Below are positions 41,225-51,605 of a stretch of 64,000 nucleotides of DNA, piece by piece. Source of the DNA: Xanthomonas sp. DAR 34887 (lineage in GTDB: Bacteria; Pseudomonadota; Gammaproteobacteria; Xanthomonadales; Xanthomonadaceae); contig NZ_CP162490.1 of NCBI RefSeq assembly GCF_041245805.1, positions 1 to 64,000 on the forward strand, in the 5' to 3' direction. Every line of letters begins with the position of its first letter. The stretch's first letter is position 1. The position numbers were made by a program, and so were the translations under genes. The notes under the pieces are model-generated. The model ran no database searches. It was given only the letters and a program-made list of their open reading frames with translations, and was not told the origin of the DNA.

Positions 41225-42958
41225 CTAACGTGCCGCCGGCTCCTCATGCGCGCCACCGCAGGCCCGCCAATGCTTGCCCTTCGGCGTCTGGCCGATCCCC
41301 GGGTTGAAGCTGTTGGTCGGGTCCAGCGCGCGGTAGAACGCCGCCAGCGCCGGCTTGGCGCGGTACAGGTGGCCGACGTTGTGCTCGGCCGGGTATTCGG
41401 CGCCGCGCTGGTCCAGCAGCGTCCACATCGCATGCTCGATCGCCAGCGGATCGTGGCCCTTGCGCACCAGATAGTCCCGGTGGAACACGTGGCAGAAGAA
41501 GTGGCCGTAGTAGAGCTTGCCCAGCAACGCATTCTCCAGTTCCGGCGGTAGCGTTTCCTGCCACTGGCGATCGTTGCGGCGCAGCGCCACGTCCAGTGCG
41601 ACGATGTCGGCGACCGTGTCGCGATGCACCTGGCGGTAGCGCACCGCCGCGCCGGCCACGGCGAAGCGGTGCAGGAAGGCCTTGCGGCCCTCGTCGGCAT
41701 CGCAGCGAAAGTAGGCGCCACTGTCGCGATCGGCGAAGTGGGCGGCGAGGAACGCATCGGTCGCGGCCGCGTCGGTCGCGGACACGCGCAGCAGCAGGTG
41801 ATGCGCGAAGCGATCGCGGTAGGCGCGCAGCCGCGGCGGCAGGTGGTCCGGCAAGCGATCGGTCAGCGCCTGCAGTGCGCGGTCGGCCAAGCCGGGCAGG
41901 CCCAGTGCCTCGCACCAGCCGTCCACGCGGCTCTTCAGCGCGAACGCCCTGGGCACCGCGCCGGTGCCGAAGCGGTCGATCAGCAGGAAGGTATCCTTGC
42001 CATAGCGCGCGCCGATGTCGAACGCGTCGCGGTGCAGGTACTCGCCGCTGATCGGCGGCTGCGCGAAGGCGGTGAGCAGGCCGCGGCGCAGCGCGGTCAG
42101 GTCGTCGGTGGCGTTGCTGCCGATGTAGAAGACCGTGCTGTCCTCGCGCGGGAACGTGTCCAGCCGCACCGCGAACACGCACAGCCGCCCGGCCGAGCCG
42201 GAGGCCTCGTAGTGCCGTGCCGGGTCGGCGTTGAAGCGCGCCGGCGTGTCCGCGTCCACGTCGCGCACGTGCGCGGCGTAGTCCGGGTCGGAAGCGGCGC
42301 GGGCAGGGTCGTCGACGACGTCGGCCGCGGCGTAGTCGCCGGCCTGCAGCCGGGTCAGGATCTGCTCGGGCGTTTCGCCCAGCGCGATGCCGAGATGGTT
42401 CACCAGCCGCAACTGGCCGTCGGCGCCGAGCTGCGCGAACAGCGCCAGCTGGGTGTAGGTCGGGCCGCGCCGCACCAGTGCGCCGCCGGAGTTGTTGCAC
42501 ACCCCGCCCAGCACCGAGGCGCCGATGCACGAGGAACCGATCACCGAATGCGGCTCGCGCTGCAGCGGCTGCAGCCGCCGTTCCAGCGCATCCAGGGTGG
42601 CCCCCGGCAGGCACACCACCTGGCGGCCGTCGTGCAGCAACTGCACGCCGCGCAGGCGCAGCGTGCTGACCAGCACGATCTGCCGGTCGTAGTCGTCGCC
42701 GTCCGGGGTCGAGCCGCCGGTGAGGCCGGTGTTGGCGGCCTGCACGATGACGATGCGGTCCGCGGCCACCACGGCCTGCAGCACGCGCCACAGTTCCAGC
42801 AGCGTGCCCGGGCGCGCCACTGCCAGCACCCGGCCCTCGCCGAAGCGATAGCCCTTGCGGAAGCGCCGCGTCGCCCGGTCGCCGACCAGGACGTGGCGCC
42901 GGCCTACCGCATCGCGCAGCTGGCGCAGCAGGCGTGCTTCGGTGTCCATAGCGTTCAT
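41225..42958 (-). CDS. dld: D-lactate dehydrogenase, quinone-dependent FAD enzyme
   Basis: The 577-residue peripheral membrane flavoprotein oxidises D-lactate to pyruvate and passes electrons to quinone. It has the PCMH-type FAD domain (VQAANTGLTGGSTPDG; SSCIGASVLGGVCNNSGGAL) followed by the membrane-binding and cap parts typical of E. coli Dld (AEHNVGHLY; SFNPGIGQTPKGKHW). It lies 13 bp after lldD as the last gene of lldR-lldD-dld, so L- and D-lactate use are joined in one operon. Confidence 0.94.
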   Translation of the reverse strand: MNAMDTEARLLRQLRDAVGRRHVLVGDRATRRFRKGYRFGEGRVLAVARPGTLLELWRVLQAVVAADRIVIVQAANTGLTGGSTPDGDDYDRQIVLVSTLRLRGVQLLHDGRQVVCLPGATLDALERRLQPLQREPHSVIGSSCIGASVLGGVCNNSGGALVRRGPTYTQLALFAQLGADGQLRLVNHLGIALGETPEQILTRLQAGDYAAADVVDDPARAASDPDYAAHVRDVDADTPARFNADPARHYEASGSAGRLCVFAVRLDTFPREDSTVFYIGSNATDDLTALRRGLLTAFAQPPISGEYLHRDAFDIGARYGKDTFLLIDRFGTGAVPRAFALKSRVDGWCEALGLPGLADRALQALTDRLPDHLPPRLRAYRDRFAHHLLLRVSATDAAATDAFLAAHFADRDSGAYFRCDADEGRKAFLHRFAVAGAAVRYRQVHRDTVADIVALDVALRRNDRQWQETLPPELENALLGKLYYGHFFCHVFHRDYLVRKGHDPLAIEHAMWTLLDQRGAEYPAEHNVGHLYRAKPALAAFYRALDPTNSFNPGIGQTPKGKHWRACGGAHEEPAAR

Positions 42959-42971
42959 GCCGCGCGCTGCC

Positions 42972-44132
42972 CTACGGCGACACCGTGTTTTCGCGGGTCA
43001 CCCGCGCCAGCGAATCGCGCGAGATCGCCGCGATCGATTTGGCGCCGGTCAGCGTCATCGCCACCCGCATCTCCTTCTCCACCAGGGTCAGCAGGTTCTC
43101 CACTCCGGCCTGGCCGGCCGCGGCCAGCGCATAGACGAAGGCGCGGCCGAGCAGCACCGCGTCGGCGCCGAGCGCGAGCATGCGCACCACGTCCAGGCCG
43201 CTGCGGATGCCGGAATCGGCCAGGATCTTCAGCTCGCCCTTCACCGCGTCGGCGATCGCCGGCAGCGCGCGCGCACTGGACAGTACGCCGTCGAGCTGGC
43301 GTCCGCCATGGTTGGAGACCACGATGCCGTCGGCGCCGAAGCGCACCGCATCGCGCGCATCGTCCGGGTCCAGGATGCCCTTGATGACCATCGGCCCGGT
43401 CCAGAACTCGCGGATCCACTCCAGGTCCTTCCACGAGATCGACGGGTCGAAGTTCGCGCTGAGCCAGCCGATGTAGTCGGCCAGCCCGGTCGGATTGCCG
43501 CGGTAGGCGGAGATGTTGCCCAGGTCGTGCGGCCGCCCCAGCAGGCCCACGTCCCAGGCCCAGCGCGGATGGGTCACCGCTTGCAGCATGCGCCGCAGCG
43601 GCGCGTTCGGCCCGCTCATGCCCGAGTGCGCGTCGCGGTAGCGCGCGCCGGGCGTGGGCATGTCCACGGTGAACACCAGCGTGGTCACGCCGGCGGCCTT
43701 GGCCCGCTCCAGCGCGTTGCGCATGAAGCCGCGGTCCTTGAGCACGTACAGCTGGAACCACATCGGCCGCTCGATCGCCGGCGCCACTTCCTCGATCGGG
43801 CACACCGACACCGTGGACAGGGTGAACGGCACGTCCTTGGCCGCCGCCGCGCGCGCGGCCTGCACCTCGCCGCGGCGCGCGTACATGCCGGTCAGCCCGA
43901 CCGGGGCCAGCGCCAGCGGCAACGCCAGGCGCTCGCCGAACAGCTCGGTTTCCAGGTTCAGCGCGGCCATGTCGCGCAACACCCGCTGGCGCAGCGCGAT
44001 GTCGGCCAGGTCGGCGACGTTGCGCCGCAGCGTGTGCTCGGCATAGGCGCCGCCGTCGATGTAGTGGAACAGGAACGGCGGCAGCCGCGCCTGGGCGGCG
44101 GCGCGGTAGTCGGAAGCGGCGGAAATAATCAT
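42972..44132 (-). CDS. lldD: L-lactate dehydrogenase, FMN-dependent
   Basis: The 386-residue FMN enzyme of the alpha-hydroxyacid oxidase family oxidises L-lactate to pyruvate at the membrane. The start [20 protein letters not shown] and the active-site block [11 protein letters not shown] with the [19 protein letters not shown] phosphate-binding loop are diagnostic. Its ATG overlaps the lldR stop (ATGA), so it is translationally coupled to its regulator. Confidence 0.96.
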   Translation of the reverse strand: MIISAASDYRAAAQARLPPFLFHYIDGGAYAEHTLRRNVADLADIALRQRVLRDMAALNLETELFGERLALPLALAPVGLTGMYARRGEVQAARAAAAKDVPFTLSTVSVCPIEEVAPAIERPMWFQLYVLKDRGFMRNALERAKAAGVTTLVFTVDMPTPGARYRDAHSGMSGPNAPLRRMLQAVTHPRWAWDVGLLGRPHDLGNISAYRGNPTGLADYIGWLSANFDPSISWKDLEWIREFWTGPMVIKGILDPDDARDAVRFGADGIVVSNHGGRQLDGVLSSARALPAIADAVKGELKILADSGIRSGLDVVRMLALGADAVLLGRAFVYALAAAGQAGVENLLTLVEKEMRVAMTLTGAKSIAAISRDSLARVTRENTVSP

Positions 44133-44998
44133 CGGCGCGGGGTGTCGGGAGGGGAGGGGAGGCGGGAGGCGCGCGCGCGACGCGCTTCGTCTTCGTCGAG
44201 GCTGCGCAGCGCGGTGTGCACGAAGGCCAGATGCGCGTGCGCGGCGTCGCGCGCGCGTTCCGGCTCGCCGGCCAGGATCGCGTCGTGCAGCGCGCGGTGC
44301 TGCGCCAGCAGCGGGGCGAAGGTGCGCGGCGACTGGAACAGCTTGTGCCGGCTCTGCGAGATGTTGGTCTGCAGCAGGTCGAACAGCCCGCGCATCACCT
44401 GCAGCAGCACGCGGTTGTGCGCGGCCTCGGCGATGGCCAGGTGGAAATCGGCGTCGGCGCGCGCTTCGGCGGCCGCATCGCCCTGCGCATGCGCCTGCAG
44501 CATCGCCTCGAACGCCGCGGCGATGCGCGCGCGGTCGGCGTCGGTGGCGCGCAGCGCGGCATGCCAGGCGGTGGCGCCTTCCAGCGCGTGGCGGGTTTCC
44601 AGCACGTCGAAGCGGTATTCGGGATCGCCCTGCAGCAGCGGCAGGAACGGTTGCAGCGGCGCGATCACCTGGTCCTCGGGCGTGTGCGGGCGCTGCACGT
44701 AGGTGCCGCCGCCGACGCGGGCGCGCAGCAATCCCTGGCTGGCGAGCTGGGCGATCGCCTCGCGCAAGGCGGTGCGCGATACGCCCAGTTCCAGCGCCAG
44801 CGCGCGTTCGGCCGGCAGGCGCTGCCCGGGCTGCAACCCGCGTTCTGCGATCAGCGCGCGCAGTTGCGCGGCGACGCGATCGCTGACGCGGCCGCCGTCA
44901 GGCCCCGACGTGGCAGTCGCTGGCGGCGCATCGCGCTGGCCGCAGCGCGCCACCGGTACGGCGGCCGCGCTTGACGTCGACGTTACTCGATTGGTCAT
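44129..44998 (-). CDS. lldR: LldR-type GntR/FCD regulator
   Basis: From the ATG at 44998 the 289-residue protein has a winged helix-turn-helix of the GntR FadR class ([40 protein letters not shown]) and an FCD ligand domain with metal-binding histidines ([23 protein letters not shown]). LldR-type proteins repress lactate genes until lactate binds. The ATG lies in the centre of a FadR-class operator; 23 residues of longer frame upstream are unlikely to be used. First gene of lldR-lldD-dld. Confidence 0.92.
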   Translation of the reverse strand: MTNRVTSTSSAAAVPVARCGQRDAPPATATSGPDGGRVSDRVAAQLRALIAERGLQPGQRLPAERALALELGVSRTALREAIAQLASQGLLRARVGGGTYVQRPHTPEDQVIAPLQPFLPLLQGDPEYRFDVLETRHALEGATAWHAALRATDADRARIAAAFEAMLQAHAQGDAAAEARADADFHLAIAEAAHNRVLLQVMRGLFDLLQTNISQSRHKLFQSPRTFAPLLAQHRALHDAILAGEPERARDAAHAHLAFVHTALRSLDEDEARRARASRLPSPPDTPRR

Positions 44999-45004
44999 AC
45001 CAAT
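44990..45004. promoter_or_regulatory. LldR operator O1, over the lldR start codon
   Basis: ATTGGTCATACCAAT is a 6+3+6 palindrome of the GntR FadR-class type. Its central CAT is the lldR start codon read on the other strand, so repressor bound here would block both transcription and initiation. Confidence 0.8.
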
Positions 45005-45086
45005 AATGAATGGCGAACTTCTTGAGCGGCCATTAGATCGCCGTAGATCCCGCCACGTCAACCGCAAGCGAGACTCGGGCCGCCCA

Positions 45087-45101
45087 TTTGGTCATACCAA
45101 T
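45087..45101. promoter_or_regulatory. LldR operator O2
   Basis: TTTGGTCATACCAAT repeats O1 with one mismatch, 97 bp upstream, about nine helical turns away and touching the stop of the divergently placed neighbour gene. The pair suggests a repression loop across the lldR promoter. Confidence 0.75.
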
Positions 45102-45556
45102 CACACCATGGCGTACCGCGCCATCGTCGCCGCCAGCACGAACAGCAGTGCTAGCAGGACCAGTTCGACGCTGACGAGGCGGTGCAGCGCGGCCACCTGC
45201 CGCGGTGGTGGCACGAACCCCGGCTGCAGGCGGGCCATGCGGCGCCAGCGCAGCAGGCGCAGCGTGGGCAGCAGCGACAGCAGCCCGATCGCCGCGAACA
45301 CGCCCAACTTGGCCCAGAACCACGGGTTGTGCAGGTAATAGTCCGGGCCCTTGAGCCCGTAGTGCACGCGCAGGCCGCCGGCGACCAGGATCAGCAGTGC
45401 CGCCACCCCGTACGCGGCATCTGCGCGCAGCAGCCGCGCCAGCCGCTGCGCGTGCGGCGGTTCACGCAGCAGCGTCCACTCGACCACCAAGGCCATGGTC
45501 AGCAACAGGAAGGCGAGGTGGTGGAGGATGGCGAGCAGCAGGTCGCGCGCGAGCAT
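45101..45556 (-). CDS. DUF2214-family membrane protein
   Basis: The 151-residue protein with four hydrophobic helices (about 5-27, 47-66, 84-104 and 128-148) matches the DUF2214 pattern (LLLAILHHLAFLLLTMALVV; YYLHNPWFWAKLGVF). Function unknown. It lies on the same strand as lldR and ends inside its upstream operator. Confidence 0.8.
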   Translation of the reverse strand: MLARDLLLAILHHLAFLLLTMALVVEWTLLREPPHAQRLARLLRADAAYGVAALLILVAGGLRVHYGLKGPDYYLHNPWFWAKLGVFAAIGLLSLLPTLRLLRWRRMARLQPGFVPPPRQVAALHRLVSVELVLLALLFVLAATMARYAMV

Positions 45557-45569
45557 CGGTCGTGCCTCT

Positions 45570-46151
45570 TCACCAGACGAATGGCAGCAGCCGCCAGCTG
45601 TGCGCGGCGTAGTCGGGGTAGTCGCGCGGGAAGGCCTGGGTCAGCGCCGCTTCCTCCACGCGGATGCGGCGCAGGAACGCCCAGGTCACCGGCAGCACGA
45701 TCACCAGCAGCGACAGCACGTTGCCCAGGCCGATCGCCAGCCCGTAGAACGCCAGCAGCGCGCCGGTATACGACGGGTGGCGCAGATGGCGGTACGGCCC
45801 ATGGCGGATCAGCCGGTGGTCGTCCTGGATGGTCACGTCCACGGTGAACCAGCGCGCCAGCACGCGGATCGCCCACAGCCGCAGCGCCAGGCCGCCGGCC
45901 AGCAGCGTGCAGCCCAGCCAGCGCGCCGGCTCCTGCAACGCCGGCGCATAGCGCCATATGCCGACGAAGGCCAGCGCCACGCCCACCGCCACCGCCGCGT
46001 ACAGCACGCGCCACAGCAGCTGCAGCGTGCCCTGGTCGCGCGCGCCGCCATCGGCCGCGCGGCGGCGGTGGCTCAGCAGCATCTCGTAGAGGCCCCAGCA
46101 CACGCCAAGCAGCATGAACCACAGATCGGGATGTCGCAGGGTCAGGTGCAT
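45570..46151 (-). CDS. Isoprenylcysteine methyltransferase (ICMT)-family membrane protein
   Basis: The 193-residue polytopic protein has the family's C-terminal methyltransferase motif: RHGPYRHLRHPSYTGALL followed by RRIRVEEAAL and DYAAHSWRLLPFVW. Five helices are visible. In bacteria these are often called NnrU/ICMT-like and methylate unknown substrates. The ATG at 46151 was chosen because it is preceded by AGGACACGA and fits the family start MHLTLRHPDLW. Confidence 0.8.
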   Translation of the reverse strand: MHLTLRHPDLWFMLLGVCWGLYEMLLSHRRRAADGGARDQGTLQLLWRVLYAAVAVGVALAFVGIWRYAPALQEPARWLGCTLLAGGLALRLWAIRVLARWFTVDVTIQDDHRLIRHGPYRHLRHPSYTGALLAFYGLAIGLGNVLSLLVIVLPVTWAFLRRIRVEEAALTQAFPRDYPDYAAHSWRLLPFVW

Positions 46152-46362
46152 CGTCGTGTCCTCGTGAGTACGCCAGTGTCGGTTTACGCCATTGCGCTTG
46201 CGACCGGGTGAACGCCTTGCCGCCGCGCTGATCGCATGGCGCCAGTGTGGCCGCGGCGGCGCGCGCGGACAGGGGCCGCTGGTCATCGATCCGACCTGCC
46301 GGAAGTCACTTTCTGCGCCGGCCCCATTGCCGGCGCCGCGCCGCGCGGTCAGCATCCGCCGC

Positions 46363-47463
46363 ATGAATCGTTTCCTGCGCGAGTTGATCGAACCCAAGCG
46401 CCTGGCCGGGCTGCTCACCGTGGCCACCGTGCTGTGGTCGTTCCAGCTGGAGCCGCAGGCGCCGGCCGCCTGGCGCTGGCCCGTGGCCGGCCTGTTCGCG
46501 CTGCTGTTGCTGGGCCACCGGTACCTGCCCGCGCCGCGCCTGCGCGATGCCGCGCTATGGCTGCAAGCCGCCGCGGCGCTGGCCCTGGTATGGCTGGAAC
46601 CGCGCATCGGCACCGCACCAGTGCTGCTGGTGGTGGTGGTGACGCAGGTGGCCTTGCTGTGGGAGCCGCGCCGGGTGCTGCTGCTGGCGCTTCTGGCCAA
46701 CCTGGGCACGTTCCTGCTGCTGGCGCCAGCCGGTTTCAAGCGCGCGCTGCTGACCACGCTGATCTACGCGGGCTTCCACGCCTTCGCCGCGCTGTCGGCG
46801 CACTACGCGCGGACCACCGAGATCGCGCGGCAGGCGCTGGCCCGGGTCAACGCCGACCTGCTGGCCACCCGCGCGCTGCTGGCCGACAGCGCGCGCGATG
46901 CCGAACGCCTGCGCCTGGCGCGCGAACTGCACGACGTGGCCGGGCACAAGCTGACCGCGATGCGGATCAACCTGCGCCTGCTGCTGACCGATCCGGCGCT
47001 GGCGCAGCGCGAGGAACTCGGCGTGGTCGAGCGCCTGTCCGGCGAGCTGCTGGCCGATATCCGCAACGTGGTGCAGTCGCTGCGCGACGACCGCGGCCTG
47101 GACCTGGAGACCGCGCTGCGCGCGCTGGCCGCGCCGTTCCCGCGGCCGCAGCTGCAGCTGCAGATCGCGCCGGGCGTGCGCATCACCGATCCGCAGCTGG
47201 CCGAAACCCTGCTGCGCCTGGTGCAGGAAGCGCTGACCAATGCCGCGCGGCACGCCGATGCCGACGCGGTCCATGTGCGTCTGAATCACGAGGAGGGACA
47301 CTTGCGCGTGGACATCGCCGACGACGGCCGCCGCGCCGAGCGTATCCGCGAAGGCAACGGCATCGCCGGCATGCGCGAGCGCCTGGCCGCGCTGCGCGGC
47401 CGGCTCGAGCTGGGCCGCACGCCGCTGGGCGGCATGCAACTGACCGCAAGGCTGCCGCTGTGA
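46363..47463 (+). CDS. Sensor histidine kinase, HisKA_3 type
   Basis: The 366-residue kinase has a membrane region of five or six helices (about 14-145), a HisKA_3 dimerisation domain with phospho-accepting His190 in ARELHDVAGHKLTAM, and a HATPase_c domain (VQEALTNAARHADAD; NGIAGMRERLAALRG) ending about 366. It resembles DesK/YvfT-type sensors of membrane state. Its stop overlaps the start of the response-regulator gene (GTGA). Confidence 0.9.
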   Translation: MNRFLRELIEPKRLAGLLTVATVLWSFQLEPQAPAAWRWPVAGLFALLLLGHRYLPAPRLRDAALWLQAAAALALVWLEPRIGTAPVLLVVVVTQVALLWEPRRVLLLALLANLGTFLLLAPAGFKRALLTTLIYAGFHAFAALSAHYARTTEIARQALARVNADLLATRALLADSARDAERLRLARELHDVAGHKLTAMRINLRLLLTDPALAQREELGVVERLSGELLADIRNVVQSLRDDRGLDLETALRALAAPFPRPQLQLQIAPGVRITDPQLAETLLRLVQEALTNAARHADADAVHVRLNHEEGHLRVDIADDGRRAERIREGNGIAGMRERLAALRGRLELGRTPLGGMQLTARLPL

Positions 47464-48092
47464 GCGGCCTGCGCATCGCCCTGGCCGACGACCAGATCCT
47501 GGTGCGCGCCGGCTTGCGCGCCTTGCTGCAGACCCAGGGCATTGCCGTGGCCTGCGAGGCCGACGACGGCGAGGCGCTGCTGGCCGCGCTGGCGGCCATG
47601 CCGGTGGACGTGGTGCTCAGCGACATCCGCATGCCCGGCATGGACGGCATCCAGGCGCTGCAACAGTTGCGCGCGCGCGGCGACGCCACCCCGGTGCTGC
47701 TGCTGACCACCTTCGACGACGCCGACCTGCTGCTGCGCGCCACCGATGCCGGCGCGCAGGGCTTCCTGCTCAAGGACGCCGCACCGGAAGACCTGCGCGA
47801 TGCGATCGTGCGCGTGGCGGCGGGCGACACCCTGCTGCAGCCGGTCAGCACCGACCCGGTGCGTGCGCGCTACCGCTACCGCGACGAGGACGCGCCGCGC
47901 GACACCTTCAACGAACGCGAAGTGGCGATCCTGCGCCTGCTCGCCGGCGGCTATTCGAACAAGGAAATCGCGCGCAGCCTGTTCCTGGCCGAAGGCACGG
48001 TGAAGAACTACGTCTCCACGATCCTGGACAAGCTCGGCACCCGCGACCGCACCCGCGCGGTGCTCAAGGCGATCACGCTGCGGGTCATCTGA
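47460..48092 (+). CDS. LuxR/NarL-type response regulator
   Basis: The 210-residue partner of the kinase just upstream has a receiver domain with phospho-accepting Asp55 in [12 protein letters not shown] and a C-terminal LuxR helix-turn-helix ([37 protein letters not shown]). It starts at a GTG that overlaps the kinase stop, so kinase and regulator are made together. Targets are unknown. Confidence 0.92.
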   Translation: MSGLRIALADDQILVRAGLRALLQTQGIAVACEADDGEALLAALAAMPVDVVLSDIRMPGMDGIQALQQLRARGDATPVLLLTTFDDADLLLRATDAGAQGFLLKDAAPEDLRDAIVRVAAGDTLLQPVSTDPVRARYRYRDEDAPRDTFNEREVAILRLLAGGYSNKEIARSLFLAEGTVKNYVSTILDKLGTRDRTRAVLKAITLRVI

Positions 48093-48105
48093 GCGGCCGG
48101 GATGT

Positions 48106-48174
48106 CTGTCGCGGCTGAAGCCGCTCCTACAGGGAGATGCGCGCTTCTGTAGGAGCGGCTTCAGCCGCGTCAGG
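48106..48174. repeat. REPIN after the two-component genes
   Basis: An inverted REP pair (48106-48132 on minus and 48148-48174 on plus) with a 15-bp spacer, starting 14 bp after the response-regulator stop. The rest of the gap to fabV shows no gene. Confidence 0.75.
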
Positions 48175-48378
48175 CACCCAGGAACAGCGCCGTCGAACAG
48201 GAACGCGGCGCAACCACCTCGGCAACACGCCAGCCAGCTATGCGCCTCGTGCATGGCCGGTCCCTGCATCGCCGCGGCACAACGCCTCCATACCATGCCG
48301 TCTGCTGCACGCAGCCCTTCTGCGCGCGCGCCGCAGACATTAAGATGCCGCGGGGCATCTTGCCGAGAGGACACCACG

Positions 48379-49584
48379 TTGATCATCCACCCGAAAGTTC
48401 GCGGTTTCATCTGCACCACCACGCATCCGCTCGGCTGCGAGCGCAACGTGCTCGAACAGATCGAGGCCACGCGTGCGCGCGGCGTGCGCAGCGATGGACC
48501 GAAGAAGGTGCTGGTGATCGGCGCCTCCAGCGGCTACGGCCTGGCCTCGCGCATCACCGCCGCGTTCGGCTTCGGCGCCGACACGCTGGGCGTGTTCTTC
48601 GAAAAGCCAGGCAGCGACAAGAAGGCCGGCACCGCCGGCTGGTACAACTCTGCCGCCTTCGACACCTTCGCCAAGGCGCAGGGCCTGTACAGCAAGTCGA
48701 TCAACGGCGACGCCTTCTCCGACGAAGCGCGCGCAAAGGTGATCGAGCTGATCAAGACCGAGATGGGCGGCCAGGTCGACCTGGTGGTGTATTCGCTGGC
48801 CTCGCCGGTGCGCAAGCTGCCCGGCACGGGCGAAGTGAAACGCTCGGCGCTCAAGCCGATCGGCCAGACCTACACCGCCACCGCGATCGACACCAACAAG
48901 GACGCGATCATCGAAGCCTCGATCGAACCGGCCACCGAGCAGGAGATCGAAGACACCGTCACCGTGATGGGCGGCCAGGACTGGGAACTGTGGATCGACG
49001 CGCTGGCCGCCGCCGGCGTGCTCGCGCCGGGCGCGCGCAGCGTGGCCTTCAGCTACATCGGCACCGAGATCACCTGGCCGATCTACTGGCACGGCGCGCT
49101 GGGCAAGGCCAAGGTGGATCTGGACCAGACCGCGCAGCGCCTGCACGCGCGCCTGCAGCAAAGCGGCGGCAGCGCCAACGTGGCGGTGCTCAAGTCGGTG
49201 GTGACCCAGGCCAGTGCGGCGATCCCGGTGATGCCGCTGTACATCTCCATGGTCTACAAGATCATGAAGGAAAAGGGCTTGCACGAGGGCACCATCGACC
49301 AGCTCGACCGCCTGTTCCGCGAACGCATGTACCGCGAAGACGGCCAGGCGCCGGCCACCGACGAGCAGAACCGCTTGCGCCTGGACGACTGGGAACTGCG
49401 CGACGACGTGCAGGACGCCTGCAAGGCGCTATGGCCGCAGGTCACCACCGAGAACCTGTTCCAGCTCACCGACTACGCCGGCTACAAGCACGAATTCCTC
49501 AAGCTGTTCGGCTTCGAGCGCAAGGACGTGGACTACGACGCCGACGTGAATCCGGACGTGCAGTTCGATTGCATCGAGCTGTAG
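48379..49584 (+). CDS. fabV: Enoyl-ACP reductase FabV
   Basis: FabV reduces trans-2-enoyl-ACP (NADH) in the last step of fatty acid elongation and is the triclosan-resistant alternative to FabI. The 401-residue protein starts at a TTG ([19 protein letters not shown]) with GAGAGGA upstream. It has the Rossmann motif [15 protein letters not shown] and the catalytic Y-x8-K in [12 protein letters not shown] start further upstream (ATG 48253) is in frame but gives repeat-like sequence and is unlikely. Confidence 0.95.
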   Translation: MIIHPKVRGFICTTTHPLGCERNVLEQIEATRARGVRSDGPKKVLVIGASSGYGLASRITAAFGFGADTLGVFFEKPGSDKKAGTAGWYNSAAFDTFAKAQGLYSKSINGDAFSDEARAKVIELIKTEMGGQVDLVVYSLASPVRKLPGTGEVKRSALKPIGQTYTATAIDTNKDAIIEASIEPATEQEIEDTVTVMGGQDWELWIDALAAAGVLAPGARSVAFSYIGTEITWPIYWHGALGKAKVDLDQTAQRLHARLQQSGGSANVAVLKSVVTQASAAIPVMPLYISMVYKIMKEKGLHEGTIDQLDRLFRERMYREDGQAPATDEQNRLRLDDWELRDDVQDACKALWPQVTTENLFQLTDYAGYKHEFLKLFGFERKDVDYDADVNPDVQFDCIEL

Positions 49585-50284
49585 AGAGCCGGGATTCGGG
49601 AGTGGGGAGTAGGGAGTGGAAATGCGGCCGGCAGCGATGCCGGCCGTTTGCGTTTGGGTTTCTGTCGCGGCTGAAGCCGCTCCTACAGAAGCGGGCGGCT
49701 CCCTTGTAGGAGCGGCTTCAGCCGCGACAGACCAATGAAACCGCCGCAGCGCGAATCGAAAGTGGAGACCCGGCCGAGCCCGGAACCATGCGCATCCGGT
49801 AGTACCCTGCGTCGCGACTGAAGTCGCTCCCACAAGGAAGCGCCGCCGGCGGCCGCGAGGATTGCGCAGGTCGCGCCACTGTGGGAGCGACTTCAGTCGC
49901 GACGCAGGACGCCAACACCACCCTTGCGGTGGGAATTGCGCGAAGGCCTGTGCCCAATTCCGTCATGGTGGGAACTGCTTGGCATCTGAGGCATGCCGCA
50001 GCTCGCGGCTGAAGCTGCGTCTGCAAAAGGCGGAATTGGGATTTGGAATTGGGGATGCGTGGTGACGTCGTCGCGTGTTTTTCATGGACACGGTGGCATC
50101 GCGGTCGTTTCAGCTTCCTGTCGCGGCTGAAGCCGCTCCTACAAAAGCGCGCGGGCTGCCCCTGTAGGAGCGGCTTCAGCCGCGACAGAAAAAACGAAAC
50201 GCCAGCAACGCCTAACCAAGCGAAAAAACTGCCGCCACCACCGCTCTTACGAATCCCCAATCCCCAATCCCGACTCCCCGCCCT
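49585..50284. repeat. 700-bp spacer packed with REPINs and short repeats
   Basis: No gene is supported. It holds three inverted REP pairs (49662-49730; 49811-49905 of the GTGGGAGCGACTTCAGTC type; 50117-50188) and three members of the GGGATTGGGGATTCG family (about 49,587, 50,033 and 50,250). Confidence 0.75.
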
Positions 50285-51307
50285 TCACCGCTTCACATCG
50301 AACCGCGACGTCCCCACACACGCCTGCACATCAGCCGCGCCCAGCGGATGAAAATCACCCGGCACCGAATGCTTCAGGCAACCCGCCGCCAGGCCGAAAC
50401 GGATCGTGGCGGTGTCGTCCCAGCCCTGGCTCAGGCCGTGCAGCACGCCCGCGGCAAAGGCATCGCCGCCGCCGATGCGGTCGACGATGCCGGTCAATTC
50501 CTCGCTCGGCGCCCGCGCCACGCTGCCATCGCGGCGCAGCAGCATCGCGCCCAGGCTGTGGTGGTCCACGCTGTGCGCCACGCGCTGGGTGCAGGCCATC
50601 GCCTGCAGCTGCGGGAACGCGGCGAAGGCGTCGCGCGCGCCGGCTTCCACCCGCGCCTGGGCGCTGTCTTGCGGATACATGTGGCCCAGCACCACGCCCA
50701 GGTCGCGGTAGTCGGCGAACAGCACGTCGGCCTGCGCCAGCAGCTGGCGCAGGATGCCCGGCGCGTCGCCGTTCCAGGCCTCCCACAGCTTGGGCCGGTA
50801 GTTGCCGTCGAACGACACGCGCACGCCAAGTTCGCGCGCGCTGCGCGCCGCCGCCAGCGCCGCCGCGGCGCCGCGTTCGCCCAGCGCCGGGGTCACCCCG
50901 GACAGGTGCAGCCACTGCGCCCCCTGCAGCAGCGCCGGCCAGTCGTAGGCGTCCGCCTCCGCCAGTGCGAACGCCGAGCCGGCGCGATCGTAGGTGACTT
51001 CGCTGGGGCGGTGCCCGGCACCGGTGGTCAGGAAATACAGGCCCATGCGTCCTGGCACGAAGCGCACGCCGCGGGTGTCCACGCCGTGCCGGCGCAATTC
51101 GCCGGCGGCTGCTTCGCCCAAGGGATTGTCCGGCAGCACGCTGACCATCGCCACGTCGTGGCCGAAATGCGCCAGCGATACGCCGACGTTGGCCTCGGCA
51201 CCGCCCACGTGCACGTCCAGCCGTGGCGACTGCAGCAGGCGTTCGTGGCCGGGGGCGCCCAGGCGCAGCAACAGTTCGCCGAAGCAGACGATGCGGGAGG
51301 CGGTCAT
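50285..51307 (-). CDS. kdgK: 2-keto-3-deoxygluconate kinase (PfkB family)
   Basis: KdgK phosphorylates 2-keto-3-deoxygluconate, an intermediate of uronate, alginate and pectin breakdown. The 340-residue sugar kinase has the PfkB signatures GGAEANVGVSLAHFG and DRIGGGDAFAAGVLHGL, in which the Asp is the catalytic base. The ATG at 51307 gives the usual start MTASRIVCFGELLLRL; longer frames add sequence unlike the family. It is divergent from a TonB-dependent receptor gene by 298 bp, which suggests a shared control region. Confidence 0.88.
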   Translation of the reverse strand: MTASRIVCFGELLLRLGAPGHERLLQSPRLDVHVGGAEANVGVSLAHFGHDVAMVSVLPDNPLGEAAAGELRRHGVDTRGVRFVPGRMGLYFLTTGAGHRPSEVTYDRAGSAFALAEADAYDWPALLQGAQWLHLSGVTPALGERGAAAALAAARSARELGVRVSFDGNYRPKLWEAWNGDAPGILRQLLAQADVLFADYRDLGVVLGHMYPQDSAQARVEAGARDAFAAFPQLQAMACTQRVAHSVDHHSLGAMLLRRDGSVARAPSEELTGIVDRIGGGDAFAAGVLHGLSQGWDDTATIRFGLAAGCLKHSVPGDFHPLGAADVQACVGTSRFDVKR

Positions 51308-51605
51308 GGCAGGGAGATCCTGGTCGGTCGAAGAGGGCGCCCAGCATGCCGGGAACCGCGGCCCCGGCCAAGTCCATTGGCTATCGGTGTCATTTTTCAT
51401 CGCGTCCAATGTGCGATCGCCGCAGCGGCCGCGCCAGTCCAGGCAAGGCTTTGTACGGAAAGCCTGCAAATCAGAGGGTTTTTCTGTTGCGCTGCAAGAT
51501 GCCGCAATGTTGCGCAACTGTTAACGTCGGTTTTGACCAGCGGTGTCATCCGCGGCAACAGCCCGAAATATCACGCAGTTCATGTAACCCTTGGGAGGGG
51601 AGGAC

